From NCBI GenBank assembly GCA_951394405.1, contig OX596346.1, positions 930,001 to 994,000 on the forward strand: DNA of 64,000 nucleotides. The letters run 5' to 3'. Under the pieces are notes generated by a model. It made no database searches. It saw only the letters and a program-made list of their open reading frames with translations, and was not told the origin of the DNA. The stretch comes from Coprinellus micaceus (lineage: Eukaryota; Basidiomycota; Agaricomycetes; Agaricales; Psathyrellaceae). Shown in pieces: positions 46,261 through 57,909 of this stretch (positions within the stretch are counted from its first letter, which is position 1; every line of letters begins with the position of its first letter). The position numbers and the translations under genes were made by a program.

Positions 46261-49200
46261 ATGGATCTGGATGACATTGCTGGCCCTTCACTGGCGGCAG
46301 AATGGTCTCGGAAATGTGCCTGTGGAAAACGACTCTACCAACCCAACAGTTATACAAACCACATCAGAACCTGCTCTCGATACAAACGGGGTGTTGGGTC
46401 GACGCTGGAGGCGGCAAGGTCGCGCTGGAAGGAACGCCCGCCCCAGCCGAAGAAGGGTAAAGCGGCGTTGAACTCTTGGTTTGGAGATGAAGACCTCGAT
46501 ATCGACAAGCCCATCCGACCAGGTCCAGCCCCGCCTCAGGGTGCTAGCCCCGCTGAGGGGGGAAACGTTGTAAGCTTTGATGTATTTAGGGTGTCCTGTA
46601 CTCACTCTACAACATATATACAGCATGACGCCAGTTTCCGCCCCAGCGGAACCACTGATATGGAGGTCGAACAGGAGGCTCTCCCCCAGGCCGAGTCTGC
46701 CGAATTGGGTCGTGGTCGCCGCACGCGCAAGCCTACCAAGCACTTCAAGGATTTCGCGCTCACATCGACCATCCCCTTCCAAATACCGTCCATCCCCGCA
46801 CAGAATCTCGACACTTCAGACGAGTTGGACTCGGATAGTAGGCACGAGGCTCAGGCGCAGGAAAGCGAAGACCCAAGTCGCCCGCCTATTTATTTTGGCC
46901 CAGAGACCGAACCCCAAGCTCGCCGTCTCACCATTTTCGACGAATCTTGTTGGAAGGAAACGGACAGAAATCCCTTTGGCCTCTACAAGAGGTACTGGAC
47001 GATTGAAAAGGCACCCCACGATCCCGATTTCTACACATCTCCAGAGGATCTACAAGACGCTGTCCCAAATCCTTCGCTTACTACCGAGATAGATTGGGCC
47101 AAGGAGCTCTTCCCTTTTCCAAATCTCAACTCGTTCCTCCTTGGAGAATGGTATTGGAGCGACGGGAACGAGAAAAGCCGCGATTCGTTTCGTGACCTCA
47201 TTGGGATCATTACGAGCGACGACTTCCATCCAGACGATATCCGGGAGGCTAACTGGGGCCTCATCAACGACACTCTTGCGTCCTCAGAGTTTGACGCCCA
47301 GTCTCGGAGTACTCTCGACTGGATGGGAGACGGAACGTCTTGGCACACTACCGCAATTCAGCTCGACGTCCCGTGCAATACCACATCCATTCAGCCCGGC
47401 CTCCACCACTACGAGGTCCCTGACTTCCGGTATCGTCCATTGGTCCCTATCATAAAGCGACGGCTCGAGGATGCTACACGCGGCGACCAGTTCCACATTG
47501 TGCCCACGGATTTGCGTTGGAAACCTCAAGAGGGAGGTCCTGATCTCCGCGTCTACGGGGAGCTATACAACTCCCCCGCTTTTATCAAGGCCTTTAAGGA
47601 AGTGCAGGTCGGTGCTGTTATACCTGCTGGACTTACATCTCGTGGGCTTGGGGATGGTTAGCAGATTACTGAGCTTCTTCTTCCAGAATCTCCCGCCCGA
47701 GCCGACCGAGAGCGGGCTGCCTCGATATGTCGTAGCATTGATGTTTGCTTCTGACGAGACGATGCTCACCTCGTTCGGGAGCGCAAAGATCTGGCCAGTG
47801 TACATGCTTTTCGGGAACGAGTCCAAGCACAGGCGGGCGAAGCCATCACTCAAACTCTTTGAGGAGATCGCCTACTTTCAACCGGTGGGCAGCTCAGCCT
47901 AGGCCACGTCGCCATCAAGGACCATTGCTGACACCGCCCATAGCTTCCAGACCGCTTCCAAGATTGGTACCTCGACGTGTCTGGAAAAAAGAATGTTGGG
48001 GATACCCTGCATACCTTCCTCAACCGAGAACTCTTCCATGCACAATGGAAGATCCTACTCGACGACGACTTCGTTCATGCATATCGTTACGGAATTGTCG
48101 TAGACTCTTTCGATGGAAAGCGTAGACGCTTTTACCCCCGGGTGCTGACATATTCAGCCGATTATCCGGAACGGTACGTCTTCTACTCCCATCCTTTCCA
48201 GTGCTTTCTGTCTCAGAAGCTCGCCGTACCTCAGGGCTGCCGTCGTAAGCATCAGGAGCATGGGCGACCACCCGTGCCCCAGGTGTTTAGTCTCTGATAC
48301 CGATATTCACGACATGGGAAGCAACGCTGACCGAGCAATTCGAGAAGAGCAACGTAGACAAGATAACATTGACAGGAAGAAAAATATCAAAGAAGCCCGC
48401 GAGATCATATATACGGACAATCTCAGTGTGAACACCAAGAAGGTAGAAGCACTCTTGAAGCCGACATCGCTGGTGCCGACCAGGGTAAGTCCAGTGCTAA
48501 TCCTTTGTTTGTTCTCCCAATTGGTCCTGGGCTAATGACATGGGCGCTGCCACCCCAGAATGCCTTCTCGGAACGTCTCTCAGATTTCGGCCTCGATGTA
48601 TATCACATCGTGGCTGTGGACATACTCCATGAGGTGGAAATAGGCGTGTGGAAGTCGCTGTTCATTCACCTTCTTCGTCTCTTAGAAGCCACTGACAAGT
48701 CGAAGCTGAATGTTCTTAACACGAGGTAAGTCGCCGTTTAATCGAGTTAAAACGACGTCATCTCTCCCGGGTAGTGATGTTCTGTTCCTACCCTCTAGGT
48801 TTCGCGATGTTCCGGGTTTTGGGCGCGACACCATACGTCGTTTCGGCAACAACGTCTCTGAGATGAAGCAGTTCGCTGCCCGAAACTACGAAGATCTGCT
48901 ACAGGTTCGCTTTCAACCATACTATCATATCATTCCGTGCCAGACGATTCTAAACTCTCCACCTTGTGCCAGTGTGCAATTCCCGCTTTCGAAGGCTTAC
49001 TTCCGGGAGACCACGACGGACGAGTTCTCGATCTCCTCTTCGTCTTCGCCCACTGGCATTCTCTGGCAAAGCTGAGGCTCCATACGGATGCCACGCTCGC
49101 CATTTTAGATGATTGGACAACCATTCTCGGGGACGAGTGTCGAAGCTTCGTATCGGCAACATGCAAAGTGTTCGAGACTCAAGAGCTGAAACGCGAGTAC

Positions 49201-51108
49201 CAGTCCAGAAAACGCAGAGAAGCTCGGAAGAAGTCCACGAAAAGGGGGAAAGCCGTCGCATCGAGCCACCCAGACCCACCAACGACTCGAGAGATAGCGA
49301 ACCTTGACACCACGGAGGGTGACGGTGCGTGAACTTGTGTCAAATCTGGGTTCGCGGATCGCGCTGATGGGCACGTCTTTTGTATGCGTCCCTGTTTCGA
49401 ATGGTATGCCGCTTTGCCTGCGGTTTTGGAGATAGAAGGTAATGTTTGAGAGCTCCCCTCCCTTATGACCCACCCTTTCTGACAGAACCGGTTTGAGCAG
49501 GGCGAAAATCGAAGACTTGGAATATCAATACCCCAAAATTCCACTCACTTGGGGACGTCCCCTCCTACATCCGGATGTTTGGGACGACGGACTCATATTC
49601 GACGCAGCTGGTGAGCCATTTTGAGTTCATTGGAACTAAACCTCGTATAACCTTCAAAGCAAGTCAGAACATTTCCACCGGTTTCCCAAGTCACGATACA
49701 AGCGCACGAACAAAAGAAATGCTCCATTCCAGATATCCCGCATCCAGACTCGTCAAGCACGGATCCGTAAACTTCGGAGAAACCTCATTCCACCAACAGA
49801 AGAAGGGACATTGGACGCGGACGGGTTCTCAACGCTCCCCTACTTTATCGGCAAGTCCCAGAACCAGCCATTGCAGTTGTCGCGCTTTCTATTTCTCAAT
49901 TCCGGGGATCACGCGGTGAAGGTGTGTGGTATATTTCAGGTCTAGTGTTGCGACATAGTTGGAGAGCTAAGTCTCGACCGAAGGATTTCATGCCGAAGCT
50001 GAAACGCCACCTACTTCCTCGGATCATTGAGAAGCTCTTGCAGGAGGCGAAGCTATCGCCAGAGGACCATCCCACGGCTCTACCTATCCTCAAGAAGATG
50101 GCTGGCGAACCTGAGGCACTAACCGACATTCACTTCAACCACCTCTTTATTCATTCAGAACGTATCTACCAGCATTCCATCGCCCAATTCAACTTTACCA
50201 CGTACGACTGCCGACGTGACCAAGATACCCTCAATGCAGCCACCTCACGCCGCGACTTGATCTGCTTTGCGGAAGAATCGCCATTTCCAGACCCCGAAGA
50301 AGAAAGGTCTACCGCATCCGGAGCTACGACAGAGCAAAAACGATTTGCCTATGCACGACTTCTTGGAAATTTTCACGCCAATATTGTCTATCTCGGCCCG
50401 GGAACGCTCGACCACAGGCAACGCCGTCTCGATTTCCTATGGATTCGCTGGTATCGCCCCGACGACCTTCAATCGCCGGAGACGAGGATATGGGCATCTC
50501 GGCGTCCTGAAATCGTTTCCTTTGTGCCTCTTACGGATCCTTTGGCCTGCGACTTCCTCGATCCCTCCAGAGTCGTGCGCGCTGCACACGTCATCCCCAG
50601 ATACTCTGCGGGGAAACGTTACTCACCTGCGGACCATGACATCCGAATTTTCTCCCAGTGGGCCAACGATAAGGAAGAGTGGTTAGAATACTACGTTAAC
50701 CCGTGAGTTTACTTCATCCTCTTCTCGGCGAGGCTCATGGACATGGTTAGGTTCGCTGATCGCGACATGATGATGAGGTTTCATTGGGGTTTGGCAGTCG
50801 GACATGCCTACTCTCACCCCGAAACCAATGCCACGCCCGCAAGCCCGGCTGCAGGCATCACTGCGCCCCGGTTACCAGAAGACCACATGGAAGTCGACAT
50901 CAATACTCTCAGCGAACCCGGGGAAGGCTCAGCGTCAACAAAACATTCCTGTGGCGAGCCTCCTTCCGAGGAAGAGACAGATTCCGACGATTCAGCCTAC
51001 GATAGGCCCGACGAGGACAGCGGAAGGTCGAGCTGGAATTCGGAGAGTGAAACTGAGCAATGGGATACAGATAGTCGAGATGGGGACTCTGAAGATCTTG
51101 ACTTATAG
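46261..51108 (+). CDS. Plavaka-type transposase
   Basis: The ATG sits in an ideal context (GCCGCCATGG). Residues 19-37 form a C2HC finger (CACGKRLYQPNSYTNHIRTC), the usual start of Plavaka transposases. After a disordered linker the core carries the family hallmark SDETMLTSFGSAKIWPVYML then FGNESKHRRAKPS (exon 47687-47884), YLRAAVVSIRSMGDHPCPRC, VYHIVAVDILHEVEIGVWKS and FHSLGDVPSYIRMFGTTDSY. Long downstream exons run to an acidic serine-rich C-terminus ending in a TAG at 51108. About a dozen short introns are needed and I could close the phase at every junction inspected, including 47605-47686, 47885-47950 and the 170-base intron from about 49324. The gene therefore looks intact. It would cut and paste its own element; terminal repeats were not located. 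Confidence 0.85.
46261..51108 (+). mobile_element. Plavaka DNA transposon, minimum extent
   Basis: Defined only by the transposase gene. The ends are probably within a few hundred bases on each side (left of 46261, right of 51108). The 15-mer shared with 12644-12658 lies 50 bases past the stop. Confidence 0.55.
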
Positions 51109-53262
51109 GTAGTCGTCAAGATGTCTGGCTGCATATCATGTTGACTCGGGGGCATTCTGAAATCGCTAGAGGCTCTTTCCCTTGCCAGACCCGGTTTCCG
51201 TTCGGCGGGTCAAGTGGGGGCAACTCGGAAGATAGTCGTCACCCCGAGACTTCCGTAGATCCAGCGAGGTACAATGCTTTGGCTGTTCTGGTCTAGACGC
51301 CAGTGTGCGCGAGGATTTTCCGATTAACTAGATTAAGCTAAGCAATCGTCCGTCCAGCGTGTTTCGTGACATGCTGCCTCTTCAAGCTCAAACACACCAC
51401 TGCGAACCCCTCCGACTCGCCTCCTTACTACAAGTTCTCGGGCTGGGAAGTGTGTTGGGATTCAACGCTTCGGAAGCGCCACCAGGTATGTCTCACCCTC
51501 TCTTGGAATAATCTTGGCAACAGAGCTTACGGTGGATGAAGGCTCGGACGGCCAACTGATTTGTGTCCCAATCATCACAGTACTTCTCACTGTTGCTCTT
51601 GGGACTTTAACGCCGGGGCATGACGGGCTCCGACAAGCTCTCGGTATGTCTCAACGTCATTTAAGTACCGAACTATGCCGTCGCATTGTTTTCCCGGAGT
51701 TCAGGGCATCAACGTTTACACCCTACAGGATCGGGAAACATTCTTTTGTTTCCCTCCGTGGAACAACTTCAAAGGTTGTTTTTCCCAAGGCCAACGGTGC
51801 ACCGGTCTCCACTCGTATGTCTGTTGCCATTTCCTCCTCTTTATCCCTTTCTAATTTCCAATTCAAATGACTTGGAAATCACTTCGCTCCTACAGCCACC
51901 TTCCTACGTGCAATGGATGGTGTGGACTTGGTCCATGCAGCCGAGGGCCATACCGCTCCGAATACATCCAGCAGAATACGGTCACCTCATATTGAAGAAG
52001 TTACGGGCTGGCATACTGGATCGAGGGCAAGTTTCGATGACGAGGGCGATGTATGAGCCAAGCCAACAGGCTGGCACTGCAAGGAGTTCGGTAGGGATGC
52101 CGCCAGTAGTACAGTCAGAGTAAGTTTCACCTTCAAGTCCAATGTTGGTCTCATCCAAATCGTCGAGTGTGCTGAGCCTATCATATAGGGGACGCTTAAA
52201 GGGCGCTCAGAGGCTATCGCAAGGGGACGATATGAACATCATGGCAACCCTCCAGCTGCGGCTGATTCTAGCGCCCATCAGACACCCCCCACTTCCGACA
52301 TTTGGATACCCTATTCTGCAAGCTCTTCAGAACAGCGCGGCAAACGTGGGCGCCTTCAACTCGACCGTCACTCTTTTCTGTCGGCTGGATGGCGCTCAAC
52401 CTCGCGTTGTCGCTAAGCTTGCCTTCGTCCGAATACACACTATCTTCGGCGATGCACCATCCCTAGTGCCCGCAACGGCAGTCCCCACAAGGCGATCTTG
52501 GAGTTGCGGCTGGTGTCGGTCTTGCCCGAGGCTCCCACTGGCGCGGCAAGATGTCTTTGCTAACAGGCGAGAGTCCTACTCGAGCCCGTCGGAGTCCAGG
52601 TCGGACGTGTATGAGTCCTCCGAGAATGAGGAAGGGATAATTGTCGCACAAGCACGACTCGCGCCCGTGAGTGATGATGGTAGCTTCGATGAGGGCATGT
52701 GTGGGAGGTCACTATCTCTGTGAAACTGTGAATATGAGCTGTAGGCTATATTGGAATGGAATGGATTGTGCGAACGGGATCACCAGATGTTATGATTGGG
52801 CGGCATGCTCAGCGTGCAGCAGCTGAACATTCTTAATTGGGCGTCAGGCCTTGTCCGGGGACATCAGAACTGCTGAATTTTAGCATTCAAAAATCATCCC
52901 TTTCCCAACCGGTCCAATTAAGCTGAGGCTGCGCATCTGGCTCATGGTATTATCGTAGTATTGTCAACCAACCATCCAGCATACACCTGGGAAGGTGCAG
53001 CTTGTCAGATAGGATAGGAGAGCGAGAATATGACCATGGCTTGACAATTTGATGTGAAACAGCCCCAATACTTACGGAACCTGAGCGAGAAGGATATCAA
53101 TGAGAATCCGATGACCTTGGACCTTCAACGTGTATCAGGCTGTATCAGGGTGCTCGGGTGGGATAAGCGGACCAATTGCGCTCAACAAGGACCGTCCCGG
53201 CGGCTGCCTGACACTGCGAAAGTCATACCTTATCTGGCGATCTCTGAGATGTCGGACGTCTA
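51109..53262. other. Unresolved region, weak coding signals
   Basis: Between about 51360 and 52240 short open pieces with GTATGT donors and AG acceptors occur, for example around YKFSGWEVCWDS and AMDGVDLVHAAEGHT, followed by a longer frame at 52142-52723. I could not connect them in phase into one protein. They may be fragments of a decayed gene. The part from 52724 to 53262 may hold upstream exons of the ubiquitin-like gene. Confidence 0.3.
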
Positions 53263-53871
53263 GCCCTTGATCAAGACTATCCAGGAAAGCAAGCCAAGGC
53301 AAATTCTCCTGATGATGTCAGTACGAAGAATTCAGGAGGAAATCTGGGCTAAAGTTAACGCCACGCTCACATCTCTTCCATCCCACCCGGGCTACACCAG
53401 TGCCAATGCGTTGACTTTAACTGATGCGTTAGGGGTGACCTTCACCCTCCCTTGGGATATCGTCTCGACCTACGACGTGAGTTCACCGCAAATATATTTA
53501 CGCCGAACTGGCCCCTGACACCCATGAGGCAGGACTTGCATAAGACGCTCGTTACTCATTTCCAAGACAAAGTTGGGGAAAGCCGTGTCACAGAGAGGCG
53601 CTACTGTATTTCGCGGGCAGGAGGAGCGAGGGGTGGAACAGACATCACGCCCCAGACCTGGTTAAGTATTGTCGGGAAACCTGAGCATTTGGTTATGGCT
53701 ATGCTCATTGGACAGATGTTCGAGGCAGAACTCAGAAAAATGTGCCCGAAATGTGGGAAGACAAAGCTCGGGACTTATGAGGACCAAGGGTGGCAAGTAT
53801 GGTGCGTCGTTTGCGGTGTGCATATATACCACGGCTATTCCATACTCACGGAGGTTCAGTCGAAGGTGTAA
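53263..53871 (+). CDS. Ubiquitin-like-domain protein, 5' incomplete
   Basis: The exon starts after an AG at 53262 (ATG at 53312 if transcription starts here). It reads a short helix (SVRRIQEEIWAKVNATLTS) then ALTLTDALGVTFTLPWDIV. A GTGAGT intron of 64 bases (about 53476-53539) leads to DLHKTLVTHFQDK and continues to a TAA at 53869. Helix, ALTLTDALG strand and T-W core (DITPQTWLSIVGKPEHLVMA) match the basidiomycete ubiquitin-like domain often annotated as ULD_2. After it come two cysteine pairs, CPKCGKTKLG and WCVVCG, a likely zinc ribbon. The function of this family is unknown. Upstream exons are probably missing from the model, as relatives have a longer coiled N-terminus. A 3' exon encoding RRCNTRFTSS may be spliced on but does not fit the phase. 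Confidence 0.6.
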
Positions 53872-55334
53872 TACTCGTTTCACCTCATCAATTGGGACAA
53901 AGAAGTTCCAACCGGCAAGCTCGATTGGCGACGAGGACGAGGCATTCTTTCATCAGGGCTCCCGTGCCGAAACGACAACCAAAGGTTTGACTTTATATCA
54001 GTATGTAAAGTGTGATAGGAAATGCAATGTGCCCAACTATTCCAACAGGTTTGGTATGGCATTGTAAAAGTGGCTACACTTTCTGGTTTCTACAAACGGC
54101 ACACTACTGGGAGCTCCTGAGCAAGTGCGGCATACCTACGTCGACTGACAATGAACGACCTGATCCGCCTGCAAGTGACCGAAGATCATGCGACAAATAT
54201 TTAGGCAACGCGACAGGTGGTTATCCGGGCGGCCATTCAGGCGCCACCTTGTCAAAAAGGCCGAACTTTATATACTCGCCTACCGAAGGCGAAACCCGCC
54301 AGACGTGCCATTGTGAGGCTGATGATCTTCCCCCCATCAGAACGGGAAACATTCTCCAAATGCGTCACCTAGATTTGCGTTGTCGAGTTTGCCGTGAAGC
54401 GGCCGAGGCTCATAGAACGCTGGATGACGACAATGGACAAACGCAATCATGACTTGTGATCCATGATATTGTTGGCAGACCCAACAATTGGTCCCGCCGG
54501 CTTACTCGGCGAGCTGATCATATTGGGCGCTGCCTTGACGGCAGGTTCTGTCTGAAGCCTCGGGATGGCAGTCACGCCCAACAGAGGGCAGCCAGGGACG
54601 CATGGTCAAACAACCATCAAAATCACAGCGCTGAAAGCGGTCGCAATGCACGCGACTGACGATCTTGACAAGTCTATCAGCCCCAGCACGATTGAGATGA
54701 AAGAGGGCAACCACATTGCTCGCTCTTGCAATGACACCCTTTATGTCGGTGGATGACTGTCTTCGCCAGCTGGGCATGGACGAGAGAGCAACATATGAAC
54801 GGTGTTGACGAAAACAATTGTGGCGTTCCACCAACCGGAGCACAGCATTTCCGGTCTGGAGGAACTGACCTGAAGTTTCGGCGCGGCAGCACAGAACGTG
54901 TTGTGAACCCTCCTGCGGTAGGTCCCCAGGTCGAACGCCAGTGCTTCCATCATTGTCAAGGGTTGGTCACATCGTATATGCCGAAAGAATGGACCTCTGG
55001 TATTGTGGACATAGGAGATGGGACATTATTACTAGATTTAACGTATTATACTAGGCGAAGATTCCCACTGTCTATGCTACTGTACATACAGAACGAATAT
55101 CGCTCATGCTCCTCTCGGCTACTCCGAAGGGGAAGCATGGGTGCCGCTTTGGGAAGCTGAAAGATTCGTATCGACGTTCTTCATCAGGGCTCTGCGATGT
55201 TCCTTGATCCTGGCGAGGACGCTGTTGGTGGGCGCGAGACGTCGGGTGTTAGAAAATGAGGGAAATATTTTCCTGGGAAATGAATCGGGCACTGGTCAGC
55301 TGTTATAGCGATGAATCAACAAATTGAGAACTGC
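53872..55334. other. Intergenic, nothing recognised
   Basis: Open frames up to 146 codons occur, including one cysteine-rich piece near 54290-54410, but none has a start, splice borders and a family resemblance together. Confidence 0.35.
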
Positions 55335-56685
55335 TCACTGGTTCCACCAGACCATCAACTCTTTGACTTCGTCTTGTTCTTCGGGGTCTTCGAGAACCTC
55401 CATTACGGAGATGTAGAACGTCTCAGAATCCATCTCCATATCGGTTCGAGAAAAAACGGACGCCGAACTGAGGGCGAAGCGAACCTACATCGAAACAGTC
55501 AAACCCGGGTCAGTTCGCAGTCTTGAGAGGGTTTCATAAAACCAATCGAGCCGAGAAAGAAGACCACGAACCTGGGTAGCAACATAGGCAATGGAAGCTC
55601 GAGTGACGTGCGACATCCCATGTATCCTGGCATTGCCGCAGCGCGTGGCTTTTGGTTCCTCACTGACAGAGCTCGGTGATGTAAAGATATGCTTATAGCC
55701 CTGCGTTCAATGATAGGTGTGAGATAAACCCCGAGGAATGCCGATATGGAACGTCAACGCACCAGAATTAGAAGCTGGCCGCGGAATAGGCCCTTCCAAG
55801 GGCGCTCGGGGTCATACTTCTCATTTTGATAGACAAAGATAGGCCAGTGGGATCCAGCGACAACGAGCTCCTTGCCTCTGAGCTGCTTCTTGATACTGTG
55901 GGATTGTTAGGAGAGGGATACCAAAAGATAAGATGAAGGCACTCCACCTCTCATCATCCCAATCCAGTTCCGCGGGGCATAGCAGAAATCCAGTACGGTG
56001 ATGGTTGAATCCTCGGTTCACTTTCACGTTCCTCGACAGAGGGGGATTGAGAGGGGGGCTGCCATGAGGGACGAGCCACTCGAGAATTGTTCCTTTCAAG
56101 CTTTTGGTATCGTCCGCTCTTGCACTTGCCGCGCCCTTCTGGAGCTAGACCTGAATTAGTAGCACGTCTCGCAGGCTCATGGGAGCGTTGGGGAGCTCAC
56201 CATATTAGCTATGGCCATTAATTCCTCCTCGCTACTCTCCATTAACCTCTCTTCGAGACCAGGTACTGACTTCAACAGCATCTTGTATATACGTAGCTCG
56301 CGTCGTTCCCTGTAGATCCCCACTGTCAGCGGAGAATGGGACATGAATAGCCGTGGCGTACTGCAGTGTCTCCGGAGGTTCGTCCTCGTCAACGCTGATC
56401 CCCGCGACGAGCAAGGCATGCATATTGGCAAAAGCATAGACTGTCCGGCCGAAATGGCGTCCGTGGTGAATGAGGGGATCGGTTTGAAGGTTCCTGCATA
56501 CATCTTGTGATCAGTGGACGGAACGGAATAGGCTTGGGGTAACATCACACTCACGGGCGCTTCCGTGGTCCAAGGGACAAAGCATTCGACCTCTTGTTGC
56601 CTGTAGCCTCCTCTGCAGCTCCGCCGGCCTGCTTCCCAACGGTTCCATATCGTGGAATAGGTGGGGGTGTAGTTTGAAGGGACAT
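55335..56685 (-). CDS. DUF6698 protein
   Basis: Seven exons close in phase for 326 residues: 56555-56685, 56362-56493, 56201-56309, 55948-56144, 55763-55895, 55572-55700 and 55335-55484. The start is the first ATG in frame after the leader, though the frame is open further upstream. The order of blocks is that of the Agaricomycete DUF6698 family: HHGRHFGRTVYAFANMHALL, KSVPGLEERLMESSEEEL, then DDTKSLKGTILEWL, SRNVKVNRGFNHHRTG, GYKHIFTSPSSVSEEPKATR, GNARIHGMSHVTRASIAYVA and VRFALSSASVFSRTD. All expected blocks are present, so the gene looks intact. The function is unknown; the family is expanded in mushrooms and often lies near transposons. It faces the same way as the 899-residue orphan gene to its right. 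Confidence 0.85.
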
Positions 56686-57909
56686 CGGGCAGAAGAGCGA
56701 CCACTTGGAGGCCAGATGAAGGCAGACAGAAACGCAGGTAGGCCGGGATGGCAGCAGGCGGGATGGGCGGTGATCCCAAGGTGATCCCGTGGCTGAGGAA
56801 TGCGAAAGCTTGAAGGCTGGGGTAAAGTGGTAACTCGGGATGTATGCCGTCCTGGGCTCATCGTAATATATAGCGTCGGCGGTACACATTTAGGATTTAG
56901 ATTCGGGACGGTCGATTGACGGGTAACCGGTGTTCAAACTTGGAGTATATTCGGGCCCACTGTCAGTTGCTTTTGCTGATGGGACCCTGTTTTCCTGACG
57001 CCGAAAGCGCTTGGATGGGACCTAAATTGGCTCAGCCATCTCGGAAGCTGACACCAAACTACAAAATTTCGATCACAGCCCACCTTCCGGGGAGAGATTC
57101 CGGTGTTATGACCACACGAGTGCTATGATTGGGTTAGTGAAGGTGTCGCTTGGCAAGCCCTCGCCATCCACCAACAGCTTTTGGAGGTCCTGCAGGGTAA
57201 CAGGAACCCGTCGTGGTCCCTTGATGTCACTTCAGCATGTCAATGCCGTTAGCTGGGAAGGAATGGGTGCCCAGGATCCCATAATACCTGGACTAGGTCC
57301 GTGTACTAAACGGTTAGTGTCGCAAACATGAGCCGGATAACCATTCCCCGATGAACTTGAAGGAAATCTGAGTCTGAGGAGATTCCGGACTCACTAAGTG
57401 ACGCCGCCTGCGCTATAATCCTGACGAAACTGGCAGAGGCTGCGCGAAACGGGCTCGCCTTCAACACTCGTCCTTGAAGAATTCCGAATGTATCTGGATC
57501 ATGGTAGTGAGGAGCAAGAGCCGTTTGAGTGGTTTGAAACTGGTGACCAATCAGGACGCCATCCCAAAATAGATAGATGCTCTGATCGAAGGCAGCCTCT
57601 CCGAGGGTAAGGAAAAGAACATCGGATAAATTGCATAAAACATAGGTTAAATACTAGTACAGGCTTCAAACAAAGAGGGGGTCTCAAATAGATATTACAA
57701 GGGAAAACAAATAGGAAGGCGTAACGAGTCAAAAGGTCGGCCAGGCGATGATACAAAGCAGATGATATGATGGTGGTGGCAGTCACGAGAGGGTACAAGA
57801 GGCAGACCAGCGCCCGATTCAATGCGAGGAGTCAAACGGAACATGAGTGGGAGCATAAAGGAGGACAAGACGAGGATCAAACACGGGGAGGAAGGACTAG
57901 ATTAGACGG
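56686..57909. other. Intergenic, nothing recognised
   Basis: It holds the promoter of the DUF6698 gene (TATATA-type words near 56867) and the 3' region of the orphan gene. No supported gene. Confidence 0.4.

Noticed and set aside
46000..51300. Terminal inverted repeats of the Plavaka element
   Set aside because: No convincing inverted match between the left and right flanks could be found by eye.
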